From assembly GCF_002532075.1 (NCBI RefSeq), contig NZ_LYXE01000078.1:1-64000 (forward strand): a DNA stretch of 64,000 bases. The letters are read 5' to 3'. Below are positions 10,363 to 18,888 of the stretch, piece after piece. This DNA is from Candidatus Chloroploca asiatica (lineage in GTDB: Bacteria > Chloroflexota > Chloroflexia > Chloroflexales > Chloroflexaceae). A program made the translations under genes and the position numbers. The notes below the pieces were generated by a model. The model saw only the letters and a list, made by a program, of their open reading frames with translations. It had not been told where the DNA came from and ran no database searches. Each line of letters begins with the position of its first letter. The first letter of the stretch is position 1.

Positions 10363-11405
10363 AACTCAATGCCTTTCTGCGCCCTGATGCCCTGGTCACG
10401 GAACGGGTGTTTGACCTCGCGCATCTCGGTGACGAGATCGGCTGCCTCGATCAGGGCAGTATGCGCATCACGCCCGGTGATGATCACATGGAGCAGCGGT
10501 GGTTTGTTGGCTTGCAGCCAATTGACAACCTGGGCGGCGTCGAGCCAGCCGTAGCTCAACAGATAGGTGAACTCGTCAAGCAGAAAAACGTCATAGTCGC
10601 CCGAGGTGATGCGTTCCTTTGCGACCTCCCAACCGTGCAATGCTTTGGCTTGCGTCTCATCAAGGTCACGGCTGGTCCAGGTCCAACCATCACCCAGCGG
10701 GATCAGTTCGACGCCAAGCTCGCGCAGGGCGCGCAGTTCGCCAAAATTCGCGTTTTCGTGCTTGAAGAACTGAATGCCCCCAATGCGAAGCTTGCGCCCG
10801 CGGGCACGGAGCAGGATCCCCAGCGCCGCCGTCGTCTTCCCTTTGCCATGACCGGTATTGACGATCAGCAGGCCCTTCTGCTTGCGCGTCGCCCGGGCTG
10901 CCTTACGCCGCGTTTCGGCTTCGGGGGTCGAGCCAGGCGTGCGTTCCTCGGCCCCAGCGTCGGGCTCCCGTACATCGTCGCGGTGATGGTCTTGATGGGA
11001 AGTGGCGACGCCCCTGGAAGAACTCGCCCCAGCGTCGAACTCCCGTGCATCGTCGCGGTGCTGGTCGAGTGCCTCGCTCTGGCGATGGAACACATGCGCT
11101 TCGACCGGACGCCCTTCAAGCAAGTGCTCGCACACAATTCGCTCGAGCAGGGCCTCGTCAACGTGGTGATACCAGATGCCGTCGGGGTAGACGACGACGA
11201 TTGGGCCGCCAGCGCAGACGCCCAGGCAGCCAGAAAGCGTACACTTCACCCGCCCCGGATGGCCCAACTTCATCAGCCCGCGAGGTTGGGCCAGTTCGCG
11301 GAAGCGCTGCTGCAGGCGATCAGCAGCCTCGGGGTCGGCGCAGTCACCATGTGCGCAAATCAGCAAGTGGCGTCCGTAGGATCGCATCTTGGGTGTATCG
11401 CTCAT
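10359..11405 (-). CDS. cobO: [2Fe-2S] ferredoxin domain fused to corrinoid adenosyltransferase
   Basis: A 348-residue two-domain protein. Residues ~1-105 look like a thioredoxin-fold [2Fe-2S] ferredoxin with four cysteines, in CAHGDC and in [14 protein letters not shown], followed by [14 protein letters not shown] hydrophilic linker (~106-170) holds a near-duplicate, [12 protein letters not shown] and [12 protein letters not shown]. The C-terminal domain is BtuR/CobO-type ATP:cob(I)alamin adenosyltransferase: P-loop [24 protein letters not shown] and [10 protein letters not shown]. Adenosylation needs cobalt(I), so a fused electron carrier is a plausible reductant, though that is inference. 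Start chosen at GGAGG-N7-ATG overlapping the btuD stop. A stand-alone CobO would be about 180-200 residues. Confidence 0.9.
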   Translation of the reverse strand: MSDTPKMRSYGRHLLICAHGDCADPEAADRLQQRFRELAQPRGLMKLGHPGRVKCTLSGCLGVCAGGPIVVVYPDGIWYHHVDEALLERIVCEHLLEGRPVEAHVFHRQSEALDQHRDDAREFDAGASSSRGVATSHQDHHRDDVREPDAGAEERTPGSTPEAETRRKAARATRKQKGLLIVNTGHGKGKTTAALGILLRARGRKLRIGGIQFFKHENANFGELRALRELGVELIPLGDGWTWTSRDLDETQAKALHGWEVAKERITSGDYDVFLLDEFTYLLSYGWLDAAQVVNWLQANKPPLLHVIITGRDAHTALIEAADLVTEMREVKHPFRDQGIRAQKGIEF

Positions 11406-12184
11406 CGGAAAACCTCCGTACAACGGGGCAAGAAGACTACGTGCAACCGCCCGGTGGCCGGGTGAAGCGCAACTTCGGCCTGCACGCCGTAGACCGCCTG
11501 GATCAACGCTGGAGTCAGTACTTCCTCGGGAGGGCCACTGGCGACCAGCGAACCGGACTTCAACACATACAACTGATCACAGTAGAGTGCTGCCAGATTC
11601 AGATCGTGCATCGCGGCAATCGTTGTCACCCCCAACGCACGCACGAGATCAAGGACTTCAAGTTGGTAGCGGATGTCGAGATGGTTGGTCGGCTCGTCCA
11701 GAACCAGCAACCGTGTCTGCTGGGCAAGCGCACGGGCCACCAGGACGCGCTGCTTCTCGCCGCCCGAGAGGGTCAAAAAGCTGCGCTCGGCGAAAGCGAG
11801 CATGCCCACCTGGTGCAGCGCGTGCTCAACCATGCGCACATCTTCGCTGCTGTCCCGCTCGAACAGCGTTTTGTGCGGCGTACGGCCCATAAAGACCATC
11901 TCGCGCACACTGAAGTCAAACTCACCACTGTGCTCTTGCAAGACAACGCCAATGCGCTGGGCGGCCTGGCGTGCGGTTAGGCGCCAGACATCCTCGGTGT
12001 CGAGCTGAATAATCCCGGCATCAGGCTGCAAGATGCGATAGATGCAACGCAGCAACGAAGACTTGCCACTCCCGTTCGGCCCAATCAGACCAACAAAGCT
12101 CCCGACTGGGCAGTCCAGACTCACCTCGCGCACAATGCGTGCCTCGGCCACCCCCCAGGACACCTCGCAGACATCGACCCTCAT
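11402..12184 (-). CDS. btuD: Cobalamin ABC transporter ATP-binding protein
   Basis: ATPase of the FecCDE/BtuCDF importer family, 260 residues. Walker [11 protein letters not shown]-loop VVLQEH, signature [16 protein letters not shown], Walker [13 protein letters not shown] and switch His in AAMHDLN are all present. I start at ATG 12184, which has GAGGTGG upstream; an in-frame start at 12238 would overlap the permease stop and add an 18-residue tail without family similarity. The operon and riboswitch support a corrinoid rather than siderophore substrate. Confidence 0.9.
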   Translation of the reverse strand: MRVDVCEVSWGVAEARIVREVSLDCPVGSFVGLIGPNGSGKSSLLRCIYRILQPDAGIIQLDTEDVWRLTARQAAQRIGVVLQEHSGEFDFSVREMVFMGRTPHKTLFERDSSEDVRMVEHALHQVGMLAFAERSFLTLSGGEKQRVLVARALAQQTRLLVLDEPTNHLDIRYQLEVLDLVRALGVTTIAAMHDLNLAALYCDQLYVLKSGSLVASGPPEEVLTPALIQAVYGVQAEVALHPATGRLHVVFLPRCTEVFR

Positions 12185-12234
12185 CGCCACCTCGTCTCTA
12201 CACAGAGAGGACTGCCCCCGGCCCCCGACCCGCA

Positions 12235-13356
12235 TCACCTCCGGCCTAGGGCATCGCCGTTGCGCCGCATCAACCAGAGAAAGAAGGGCGCACCGAGCAA
12301 CGCGGTGATGATCCCGATGGGCAACTCTTGGGGGGCAACCACCGTGCGTGCCAACACATCAACCCAGATCAGAAAGATCGCGCCGGCCAGGGCCGCCACC
12401 GGCAGAAGACGTCGGTGATCGGCCCCAACCAGAAAGCGCAACATATGCGGCAGCATCAGCCCGACAAAACCAATTCCGCCACTCACCGCGACCAGCGTCC
12501 CGGTCAAGAGGGCGCAGAGCGCGAAGATCTGCTGGCGAAAGCGGCTCGTGTCGACCCCGAGGGTCGCCGCCGTCTCTTCGCCAACACTCAGCGCGTTGAG
12601 CGAACGGGCCTGCACGGTGAGATAGAGCGTGCCGAGTGCGAGCGCGAGCGCCGGCATGCCCAGATAGTCCCAACGTGCCCCGCCCAACCCGCCGAGCATC
12701 CAGAAGATGACACTCTTGACCTGCTCGCCGTTGTCGGCGTTGTAGATCAAGAAGTTGGTCAGCGCACCGAACACATACGCAACCGCCACGCCCGCAAGGA
12801 TGAGCCGTCCGGTCGTGAGTCGCCCACCTTGCAGGGCCAGCAGATAGACCGCACTAAAGGCCAGCAAGGCCCCAAGAAAGGCCGCGAAGGAGAGCGAGTA
12901 GATCCCAAACCAGTTGAAGCCAAACAAGATGACGGCCACGGCACCGAGTGAAGCCCCTGACGACACACCGAGCAGGTACGGGTCGGCGAGTGGATTACGC
13001 ACGAGGGCCTGCATCGTTGCGCCGATCACTGCCAGGCCCGCCCCAACCAGACCGCCAAGCAACACCCGCGGGAAACGAAGTTCCCAGATGATGTTGCGCT
13101 GAAACGCTTCCCAATCAGGCGTGACGAGCCCCGGCGCAAGCTCGTGGAAGGCGACGCGCCAGACCAGGTCCGGTGCGAGGGGCACCGGACCAATCATCAC
13201 GGCCAGCGTCACCGAGAGCAACAACAACAGCGACAGCCCGCTCAGCAATGTGCCAAAGCCGAGCCGCGACGTTGTCATGCGTTGGGCCAAAGCCGATGCC
13301 GGTGTCGTCGCTGCCTGGTTCACAGATGACACCGCGCAGCGTGGAGGGACGACCAT
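12235..13356 (-). CDS. btuC: Cobalamin ABC transporter permease
   Basis: FecCD-family permease with about ten hydrophobic segments. Family motifs: LRFPRVLLGGLVGAGLA, MQALVRNPLADPYLLGVSSGA and the cytoplasmic coupling region GGIGFVGLMLPHMLRFLVG. The longest frame starts at 13356 and overlaps btuF by 37 bases (373 residues). An ATG at 13278 would give a more typical 347 residues but has no clear ribosome site, so the start is uncertain. It pairs with btuD for import of cobalamin or cobinamide. Confidence 0.9.
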   Translation of the reverse strand: MVVPPRCAVSSVNQAATTPASALAQRMTTSRLGFGTLLSGLSLLLLLSVTLAVMIGPVPLAPDLVWRVAFHELAPGLVTPDWEAFQRNIIWELRFPRVLLGGLVGAGLAVIGATMQALVRNPLADPYLLGVSSGASLGAVAVILFGFNWFGIYSLSFAAFLGALLAFSAVYLLALQGGRLTTGRLILAGVAVAYVFGALTNFLIYNADNGEQVKSVIFWMLGGLGGARWDYLGMPALALALGTLYLTVQARSLNALSVGEETAATLGVDTSRFRQQIFALCALLTGTLVAVSGGIGFVGLMLPHMLRFLVGADHRRLLPVAALAGAIFLIWVDVLARTVVAPQELPIGIITALLGAPFFLWLMRRNGDALGRR

Positions 13357-14396
13357 CCCCCGGTGGGGACGGTGCCACCGAATAGCTCGGGGTAGAGGGT
13401 CGCCGCCAGCAACTCGACCGCATCGGCGAGGCGCGGGCCGGGGCGCGAGACAATGTTGCCATCAAGCGTGTAGACCCGCCCATCGCGCACCGCCTGCAGG
13501 TCGGCCCAGCCAGGTCGCTCGCTGATGGCGGCAACGGTGAGGAATTCGCCATGACTGTCTGGCCCAAGGATCACCTGGGGATCACGTGCGAAGACGGTTT
13601 CCGGGCTGACGGTTGGATAGTCCTCGTTCGTATCAGCAAAGATATTGGTCGCACCGACAAGCGTGATCATCTGACCGATAAAGGTATTCGGCCCCGTCGT
13701 CATCATCGGATCATCAATGACCTCCCAGTAAACGGTTGGGCCACCATCGTCGGGGATCGCCTCAAGCACAGCTGCGATCCGCGCTTGCATCGAGGCCACA
13801 ACCTGTTCAGCCTCATCGTTATGCCCAGTAAGCGCCCCCACCCTGAGGATGCTCGCGTAGACGGCCTCGAAGCTTGCAGGTGCAAAGATCACCACCGGCA
13901 CCCCGAGTTGTTCAAGTTGCTCGGCCACGGCCTGCTGGCGTGCGCTGCCCGCAATCACCAGATCGGGTTGCAGCCCAACAATCACCTCAAGGCTGATCGA
14001 CGAGGCCGAGAAGCCGCCAATCTCGGGGAGCGAGTCGGCTTCCGGTGGATAATTGCAGAACGTGGTGACGCCGACAACCTGCGGGCCAGCACCGACCGCA
14101 AAGAGCAGTTCGGTGACCGAGGGGGCCAGCGAGACAATCCGCTGCGGCACGACTTCCAGCGTCACCGTACGGCCAAGGTCGTCGGTGACCGTGATCGCGT
14201 CAGGCACCGCCGCGACCGTCGGTACCGTCGTGGGCACGACGGTTGGTACGTCTGTTGGTGCCATCGTCGGTGCGGCAGTGGGCGGCGCAATCGTGGATGC
14301 CGCAGTGGGCGACTGAGCGGCGGGAGATGCGCCGCATGCGGTCAGGGCAATCAACAAGATCGTGAGCAAGCTCAGTGATCGGATAAACAAAAACAT
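13320..14396 (-). CDS. btuF: Cobalamin-binding lipoprotein of the ABC importer
   Basis: Extracytoplasmic solute-binding protein, 358 residues. Signal peptide with lipobox LTAC (residues 18-21), then a Thr/Pro/Ala-rich linker to about residue 62, then the BtuF/FepB-type domain: DDLGRTVTLEVVPQRIVSLAPSVTE, NYPPEADSLPEIGG and PDLVIAG. AGGAG lies six bases before the ATG. First gene of the operon downstream of the cobalamin riboswitch, which is why I prefer cobalamin over a siderophore. Confidence 0.9.
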   Translation of the reverse strand: MFLFIRSLSLLTILLIALTACGASPAAQSPTAASTIAPPTAAPTMAPTDVPTVVPTTVPTVAAVPDAITVTDDLGRTVTLEVVPQRIVSLAPSVTELLFAVGAGPQVVGVTTFCNYPPEADSLPEIGGFSASSISLEVIVGLQPDLVIAGSARQQAVAEQLEQLGVPVVIFAPASFEAVYASILRVGALTGHNDEAEQVVASMQARIAAVLEAIPDDGGPTVYWEVIDDPMMTTGPNTFIGQMITLVGATNIFADTNEDYPTVSPETVFARDPQVILGPDSHGEFLTVAAISERPGWADLQAVRDGRVYTLDGNIVSRPGPRLADAVELLAATLYPELFGGTVPTGGWSSLHAARCHL

Positions 14397-14510
14397 CAGG
14401 TGCTCCTACGTGAAGATAAGGGCTGAGCGTCGGCTCGTTCAGGATCGCGGAACGCATCGTGATGCGCGGTGCCTGCTCGCGGAACGCTTGAAACCTTGTC
14501 AACGGCATGC

Positions 14511-14540
14511 AAAAAACCCGGCCTCATCAAGAGACCGGGG
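14511..14540 (-). terminator. Intrinsic terminator in the cobalamin operon leader
   Basis: Minus-strand RNA reads CCCGGUCUC-UUGAU-GAGGCCGGG followed by six U. This is a 9-bp stem with one G-U pair. It lies between the riboswitch and btuF, so it can stop transcription before the operon. CCCGGC at 14551-14556 could pair with the GCCGGG of the 3' arm and act as an antiterminator. Confidence 0.85.
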
Positions 14541-14577
14541 TGACACAATAGCCGGGCAAACCATCACGCAGGCGCGT

Positions 14578-14595
14578 TTATGGAGCGCGGATCAT
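14578..14595 (-). CDS. Candidate five-residue leader peptide (MIRAP)
   Basis: Between riboswitch and terminator the minus strand has a perfect AAGGAGG (14602-14608), a six-base spacer, then ATG-ATC-CGC-GCT-CCA-TAA. A consensus ribosome site in front of a five-codon ORF is unlikely to be idle in a leader RNA. It could be a sequestration target of the aptamer, a leader ORF that affects terminator folding, or the residue of a lost gene start. Peptide function unknown. Confidence 0.45.
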   Translation of the reverse strand: MIRAP

Positions 14596-14624
14596 GCTCG
14601 TCCTCCTTAGCTCGAGAAGGGTTG

Positions 14625-14768
14625 AACGTATACATCGCGGTAGGCATCCTGGCTTCCGGCGTTTCACTTAAACGACCGGTTACAGTTGCGGCACAGCGCT
14701 GGACTCACACCAGCTTCCACCTTTACACCCTGGCATCCGGGCAACGGGACACCGCGACGAACATAGCT
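14625..14768 (-). promoter_or_regulatory. Cobalamin (B12) riboswitch
   Basis: The minus strand carries GGAAGCTGGTGTGAGTCCAG followed by CGCTGTGCCGCAACTGTAAC and later GGAAGCCAGGATGCCTACC. These match the conserved core of cobalamin aptamers (GGGAAxxxGGTGxxAxTCC, GCCGCAACTGT and AGCCAGGAxxCCTxCC). Flanks CGTCGCGG and CCGCGATG can close P1. It precedes a terminator and the B12 uptake and late-synthesis operon, so adenosylcobalamin probably represses the operon. Confidence 0.92.
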
Positions 14769-14792
14769 GCTTGGGTAGGTACAATAGGTCAT

Positions 14793-14798
14793 ATTATA
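14793..14798 (-). promoter_or_regulatory. Extended -10 promoter of the cobalamin operon
   Basis: The minus strand reads TATATGCTATAATATG: a consensus TATAAT preceded by TGC (extended -10). No good -35 box is seen at 17 bases. Transcription would begin about 14785, just ahead of the riboswitch. Confidence 0.6.
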
Positions 14799-14875
14799 GC
14801 ATATATATCAATCGGTCACGTTCAGTGCTTTCTTGCTCACGGCTGATGCAAAGTCCAAGTAGGGTTAGATAGTGT

Positions 14876-14899
14876 CCGCAGATGACGCAGATGACGCAG
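14876..14899. repeat. Short tandem repeat of CGCAGATGA units
   Basis: The stretch reads CCGCAGATGACGCAGATGAC then GCAGATTA: three nine-base units with slight divergence. This looks like the widely scattered 'CGCAGAT' intergenic repeat, not a coding feature. Confidence 0.6.
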
Positions 14900-14903
14900 A
14901 TTA

Positions 14904-15002
14904 TACATTGACCCTCAGTACCGCCACGGTTCCTTCGGCTCCGCCGATGGCGAGGGTCTGATCGGAGGGTACGAGCAGACCTCGGCCATCAGGACGCTGC
15001 CG
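14904..15002 (-). pseudogene. C-terminal remnant resembling a WD40-type repeat protein
   Basis: A minus-strand frame ends RPDGRGLLVPSDQTLAIGG, then AEGTVAVLRVNV and stop. The 'PDGxxL...xxLAIGGxxGTVxVLxV' pattern looks like the last blade of a beta-propeller or WD40 protein. Nothing upstream continues it; the DNA there is the 3' end of the glycosyltransferase in another frame. Low confidence in the family name. Confidence 0.3.
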
Positions 15003-15004
15003 AC

Positions 15005-16234
15005 TTATGCCGGAAATGTCTGCCGCAAAAACGCCGCCACGTTGGCCGCACCAGGCCATTCTTCCAGTTCGCGGCGCAGGTCGGTCGCTTTGTGGCGAAA
15101 GGTGGGTTCGGTGAGCAGGCGGTGAACGGCGGTTACCACCCGCTCCTCCTTGACGGCATGCCGGTTCAAATGCAGGGCGCTGCCAAAATGAACCGCTTGC
15201 AGTACGTTGAGGTCTTGCTCTGGCTGCAAGCCGATCCCCAAGAAGGGCGTGCCGGAAGTGCAAGCCGTCTGCACTGTGCCCTGCCCGCCGTGAATGATGG
15301 CCACATCCGCCAGCGGGTTGACCAGATGGGCGGGCAGCCAGTCGAACACCAGTACGTTGTCCGGAACGGCCACGTCCAGCCCGGCCAGATGGCGCTTGAT
15401 GGGGGCAATCACGGTGTAGGGCTGTCCTGCAAACATCCCCAACACCCGCAGCAGCACCTCCCGGTTGGCCGAGCTTCCCATGGCGAAGTAGATGAGCGGA
15501 CGGTCGCGGGGCAGCGCGATGATTTCTGGCGGGATTTCCCCCGCCAGTCGGGCGTATATGGGGCCGACGTACTGCCACGTGTCCGGCAGTTTGGGTACGC
15601 CGGTCAACTGGGGGATGTCGGTGACCAGGGTATAATCGCCACGCAAGATGTCTAACGAGCGCGGGAAGGTGGGTGCGCCGAACTGTCGCGCCACGCGGTT
15701 CATCGACCCGGTCCAGACGCGGGTGCGCAGCGCCCAGCGGTTGATCACCCAATTGAGCAACCTCTCTGGGAGCCAGTCGAGCGGCGTGCCGCGCAGCATC
15801 TCGCCCCAGATGGTGGGCTGCGCCTGGAAAAAGGGGCGCGTCAGGGCGAAGGGGTTAACCGATACCAGCGGGATACCGGCCGCCCGTGGGGAGATGAAGG
15901 CGCTCATGGTGAAGCCGATGATCACGGACGTTGGCCGCACCCGTTCATACAAAGCCAACTCATTTCGCACCCGCGTCGCCAACTCCTCGGCGGTGAAGAA
16001 TTTGCCACCCCGCTCCATGCGATCCGCTTTCCACAGTTCTTCGGCGCGTTGCGGCGTCAGGCGCGGTTCCAGGGTGTGGCAGGTGAAGCCAGCCTCGCCA
16101 ATCAGGTATTGGTACTCGCCACCATAGCCGAAAAACTCACAGTGAAAGGCATCGCCACAGGCGCGGGCAATTTCAATCATCCGCGTCGTCTCGGCAATGT
16201 TCAGGGTTTCTGGGGCAAAGAGTAACGTCTGCAT
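15005..16234 (-). CDS. GT1-family glycosyltransferase (UGT/MGT-like)
   Basis: A 409-residue cytosolic glycosyltransferase of GT-B fold. The C-terminal donor site is recognisable: PLIYFAMGSSANRE, NVLVFDWLPAHLVNPLADVAIIHGGQGTVQ and GIGLQPEQDLN, equivalent to the 'HGGxGT...P...DQ' signature of macrolide and flavonoid glycosyltransferases. The acceptor is unknown. It starts 6 bases after the stop of the upstream TetR gene, so the two form one transcript, suggesting induction by a small molecule that the enzyme may glycosylate. Confidence 0.85.
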   Translation of the reverse strand: MQTLLFAPETLNIAETTRMIEIARACGDAFHCEFFGYGGEYQYLIGEAGFTCHTLEPRLTPQRAEELWKADRMERGGKFFTAEELATRVRNELALYERVRPTSVIIGFTMSAFISPRAAGIPLVSVNPFALTRPFFQAQPTIWGEMLRGTPLDWLPERLLNWVINRWALRTRVWTGSMNRVARQFGAPTFPRSLDILRGDYTLVTDIPQLTGVPKLPDTWQYVGPIYARLAGEIPPEIIALPRDRPLIYFAMGSSANREVLLRVLGMFAGQPYTVIAPIKRHLAGLDVAVPDNVLVFDWLPAHLVNPLADVAIIHGGQGTVQTACTSGTPFLGIGLQPEQDLNVLQAVHFGSALHLNRHAVKEERVVTAVHRLLTEPTFRHKATDLRRELEEWPGAANVAAFLRQTFPA

Positions 16235-16240
16235 CAGTAG

Positions 16241-16843
16241 TCATCCTTTTTCGGCTGCCAGACCGGTCAACAGCAAGGCAACGGTCGTTTCCATCTGTTC
16301 GCGCAGGTTGATCTGGTCGGGGAAGAGGCTCCAGAGCAAGATCCCCCCCTCAATGGCACTGATAAGCACGTGAGCGGTCGCGGCAACGTCGGTTGTCGCT
16401 GTCCAGACCCCTTCATCGATGCCCGCTTGCAACAGGTGGCAGAGCTTTTCATGGTAGGTGGTGTAAAACTGCGCCAGCCGTGCCCGCAGCGTTTCGTTGT
16501 GGGCCGCCAGGGCATAAAACTCCAGCGGTGCGGGTAGGCGGACCGTGGTGGCTTCCAACTCGGCCCCGGCCAGCTCAACCAACCGGCGAAGCCGGATGGC
16601 CGGATGCTCCGCGCTGTTCAGTACCCTGGTCAAAATCACCTCTTGCTCGCGGAAGAAGGCGTCGAAGATCGCCAGCACCAACGCATCCTTGCTCGGGAAA
16701 TGCCAGTAGACCCCCCCTTTGCTCACGCCTGACGCACGCACGATGTCGTTCATGCTGGTATGGGCGAAGCCCTGCCGGGCAAATAGGGCGAGGGCGGCGT
16801 TGAGAATCTGGTCGCGGGCATCTTGGGCATCCATCGGCGTCAC
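16241..16843 (-). CDS. TetR-family transcriptional regulator
   Basis: A 200-residue regulator. N-terminal helix-turn-helix: ARDQILNAALALFARQGFAHTS, MNDIVRASGVSKGGVYWHFPSKDALV. The C-terminal ligand domain is all-alpha and divergent, as usual in this family. It precedes the glycosyltransferase by 6 bases and has a palindrome in front of its own start, implying autorepression. ATG 16843 or 16834 are both possible. Confidence 0.92.
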   Translation of the reverse strand: MTPMDAQDARDQILNAALALFARQGFAHTSMNDIVRASGVSKGGVYWHFPSKDALVLAIFDAFFREQEVILTRVLNSAEHPAIRLRRLVELAGAELEATTVRLPAPLEFYALAAHNETLRARLAQFYTTYHEKLCHLLQAGIDEGVWTATTDVAATAHVLISAIEGGILLWSLFPDQINLREQMETTVALLLTGLAAEKG

Positions 16844-16853
16844 ACCTTTTCAC

Positions 16854-16872
16854 ATACCGACCGGTTGGTCTG
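16854..16872. promoter_or_regulatory. Likely TetR operator palindrome
   Basis: ACCGACCGGTTGGT (16856-16869) is a 14-bp palindrome with one mismatched pair centred on CCGG, 11 bases before the TetR start. Such a placement is typical of autoregulatory TetR operators. Confidence 0.6.
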
Positions 16873-17283
16873 TTGCGAACAGCATATCATTGCTGCGCCC
16901 GGTTGTCAATACTGCGAGCGCAGGGTCGCCGGGTGGGTGGGGCTGCGCGACGGTCATCAGCGCCCGACCACCGCAAAAACGCCGCCACGTTGGCGCGCCA
17001 GGCTCCCGCACCTCGTCGTGCAAGCATCTTTGCGCTATGTAGCGGCATGTTCGCCGCCGGATGCCCAGCGATGAGGTACACGCAGCGCCGTCCTCGCTGC
17101 GTGCCGCTGCCCAACGCCGAGGGAGATAGGCGATCCTGGGAGTGTGCTGCTCGTGCTCAATGGGGAGGTTTCAGATCGCCTTGCGTGCGTTACGGGTTGT
17201 CAAGGCTATGGCAATGGCAGAGGCCGAGGGTTCATCCTGACGGTCTCACTGGAGAGCCCCTGCGGCACTGCTCCGCTTTGCCT
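16873..17283. other. Non-coding stretch with a glycosyltransferase 3'-end remnant
   Basis: No intact gene. Bases 16971-16994 repeat exactly 24 bases of the glycosyltransferase 3' end (15023-15046). Read on the minus strand the area gives GAWRANVAAFLR, close to the enzyme's AANVAAFLRQ tail. It appears to be the remnant of a second, lost copy of that gene. The remainder to 17283 shows nothing I recognise. Confidence 0.5.
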
Positions 17284-18336
17284 CTACCTTTGTGCCAGAC
17301 GCGCCTGGTACAGCGCCACCAGAGCCGCGCCGATCGCCTGCGAGAGATCGCCCAGGGTTGCGGGCACCAGGCGCATATTGGCCTGCTGGGCGGGCCACAA
17401 GTACGGATAGGCTGCCTCCCAGACCTGCTGCAGGTAGCGCTCGCGAAAGGCGACAGAGGTCGACTCGGTGTCCATGAGCCCCCCGCCGATGACCACGAAC
17501 TGAGGGTCGAGGGCCATCGCCAGCGTGGCGACGTGCAGGCCGAGGGCGCGCGCCTGAAAGTCGAAGATCTCGGTGGCGAGCTGGTCGCCCTGCTGGGCGA
17601 GGCTGCGCAGGGCAAACGCCCGCTCTTTGAGGCTCAACGGCAAACTCGCCAGCGGGTGATCGGGCCGTACGGCGAGCTTCTCGGCGAGCAGCAGCGGCAG
17701 GCCAGCCAGGCTGGTGTAGATCTCGACACAGCCCCATGTCCTGCCGCAGCCGCACGGGTACGGGCGCACGCCGAGCAGGTGCAGTGGCGCGGGCATATGC
17801 GCTGCTTCCATTCCGGCAAGCGTAGCGCCATCGAGCGGCAGGCCGTGCTCATCAATGTAGGCGCAGCCGAGGCCAGAGCCGGGGGCGAGCATCAGGACGC
17901 TGCCGGTGCTGCTGCCGCGCACGCGCTGGGCCTCAGCGACGCCGCCCATGTTACCGTCATTGCCCACCGCCAGCGCGATTGCGCGTCCAGCCCGCTCGGC
18001 AAGCGCCCGGCTGTAGGCGCTGTAGACATCGAAGCCGACGAAGCTCTCAGGCAGGTTCGGCCCACGCTCGAGCACGCCATAGCTCCGCCGCGGTCCTGGG
18101 ATGGCGACCCCGACCCCGCGCACCTGCTCCCACTGGAGATCGTTCTGCTCAAGGTAGGTGCTGATAGCTTCGACCCACCCCTGTACGACCATAACGGGCC
18201 CAAGGTGAGCATCAGTCGATCGCTGGAGCAGGTTGGTCGACACGGGGGTTGCATCTTCCCAGACGCCCCCGATCTTCGAGGTTGTCGCACCGCTATCGGT
18301 ACCGATATAGACGGGTTGTTGTGCGCGCATAGCCAT
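17284..18336 (-). CDS. ROK-family sugar kinase or regulator-like protein
   Basis: A 350-residue member of the ROK/BadF-like ATPase group, probably a glucokinase or N-acetylhexosamine kinase. The N-terminal phosphate motif is IGTDSGATTSKIGGV. VGVAIPGPRR, the sugar-site AVGNDGNMGGVAEA, LMLAPGSGLGCAYI, the Cys-rich YPCGCGRTWGCVEIY (ROK zinc-type motif) and FVVIGGGLMD follow in family order. No helix-turn-helix, so not a NagC-type repressor. GGAAAG lies upstream of the ATG. Confidence 0.85.
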   Translation of the reverse strand: MAMRAQQPVYIGTDSGATTSKIGGVWEDATPVSTNLLQRSTDAHLGPVMVVQGWVEAISTYLEQNDLQWEQVRGVGVAIPGPRRSYGVLERGPNLPESFVGFDVYSAYSRALAERAGRAIALAVGNDGNMGGVAEAQRVRGSSTGSVLMLAPGSGLGCAYIDEHGLPLDGATLAGMEAAHMPAPLHLLGVRPYPCGCGRTWGCVEIYTSLAGLPLLLAEKLAVRPDHPLASLPLSLKERAFALRSLAQQGDQLATEIFDFQARALGLHVATLAMALDPQFVVIGGGLMDTESTSVAFRERYLQQVWEAAYPYLWPAQQANMRLVPATLGDLSQAIGAALVALYQARLAQR

Positions 18337-18566
18337 TTCAGCTTTCCGTTTTCAACTCTCTGCTTGCTCTTCTTCCCCGCAAGAAACCACCCACACCAAC
18401 CTGATGGTGCAATGCCGCCCTGGTTATAGTATACCGTACTTCGGACACGACATACATTTGTTCTGTGCAATATTCGCTGCTGCTGTGCGAGATAGCGACC
18501 AGTAGCGTGTTTCAAGCCGAACAACCCGAGCGTTTTGACAAGGCGTCGCCTTCTGGTGAAAAGAGC

Positions 18567-18770
18567 AGCGGCAGCGCCTGGCGAAAGAGGAGGAGCGCGG
18601 CGCCCCGTAGGGCTGCACAGGGGCGCTCGCTCGGAGGGCTTGTGGACGACGGCGTTGCCCACCAGCAGCGCGGCGGCGATGGGTTGCAGTGGGATCATCG
18701 CCTCGATAAACCGCTGCTCGAAAGGTGTACTCCCCTCAGCGATGCTCATTGGCCCCATGTCCATTTGCAT
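18567..18770 (-). pseudogene. Possible aldehyde-dehydrogenase-like remnant
   Basis: The minus-strand frame from ATG 18770 reads MSIAEGSTPFEQRFIEAMIP, then LQPIAAALLVGNAVVHKPSERAPL. The second part resembles the 'P...xxAAxLAxGNAVVxKPSE' cofactor-binding region of aldehyde dehydrogenases. No catalytic Cys/Glu region follows; the frame runs into the ROK leader. The rest of 18337-19037 shows no gene. Confidence 0.35.
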
Positions 18771-18888
18771 TCCATTGGTTGGCGCATTATATCAGACTGG
18801 GAAATTGCAGCGCCACTACGCCGTCGCCTCCAACGCAAGTAAGCTCACCGCAGCGTTGCGTGCCGGCCATGCGCTCGGGGGGGAGGAT

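Noticed and set aside
10134-11465. 443-codon plus-strand frame across cbiB and cobO
   Set aside because: Antisense to two well-supported genes; no recognisable domain or ribosome site.
13551-14378. 275-codon plus-strand frame opposite btuF
   Set aside because: His/Arg/Gly-rich shadow frame of the lipoprotein gene.
14625-14768. tRNA-like or T-box reading of the btuF leader
   Set aside because: The GCCGCAACTGT and AGCCAGGATGCC cores and B12 gene context fit the cobalamin aptamer; no T-box sequence is present.
14901-15752. 283-codon minus-strand frame overlapping the glycosyltransferase
   Set aside because: Only its last ~33 codons, outside the glycosyltransferase, look protein-like (kept as a remnant). 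The rest is a shadow frame.
16873-18429. 518-codon plus-strand frame opposite the ROK gene
   Set aside because: Antisense to a gene with all ROK motifs; translation has no similarity pattern.
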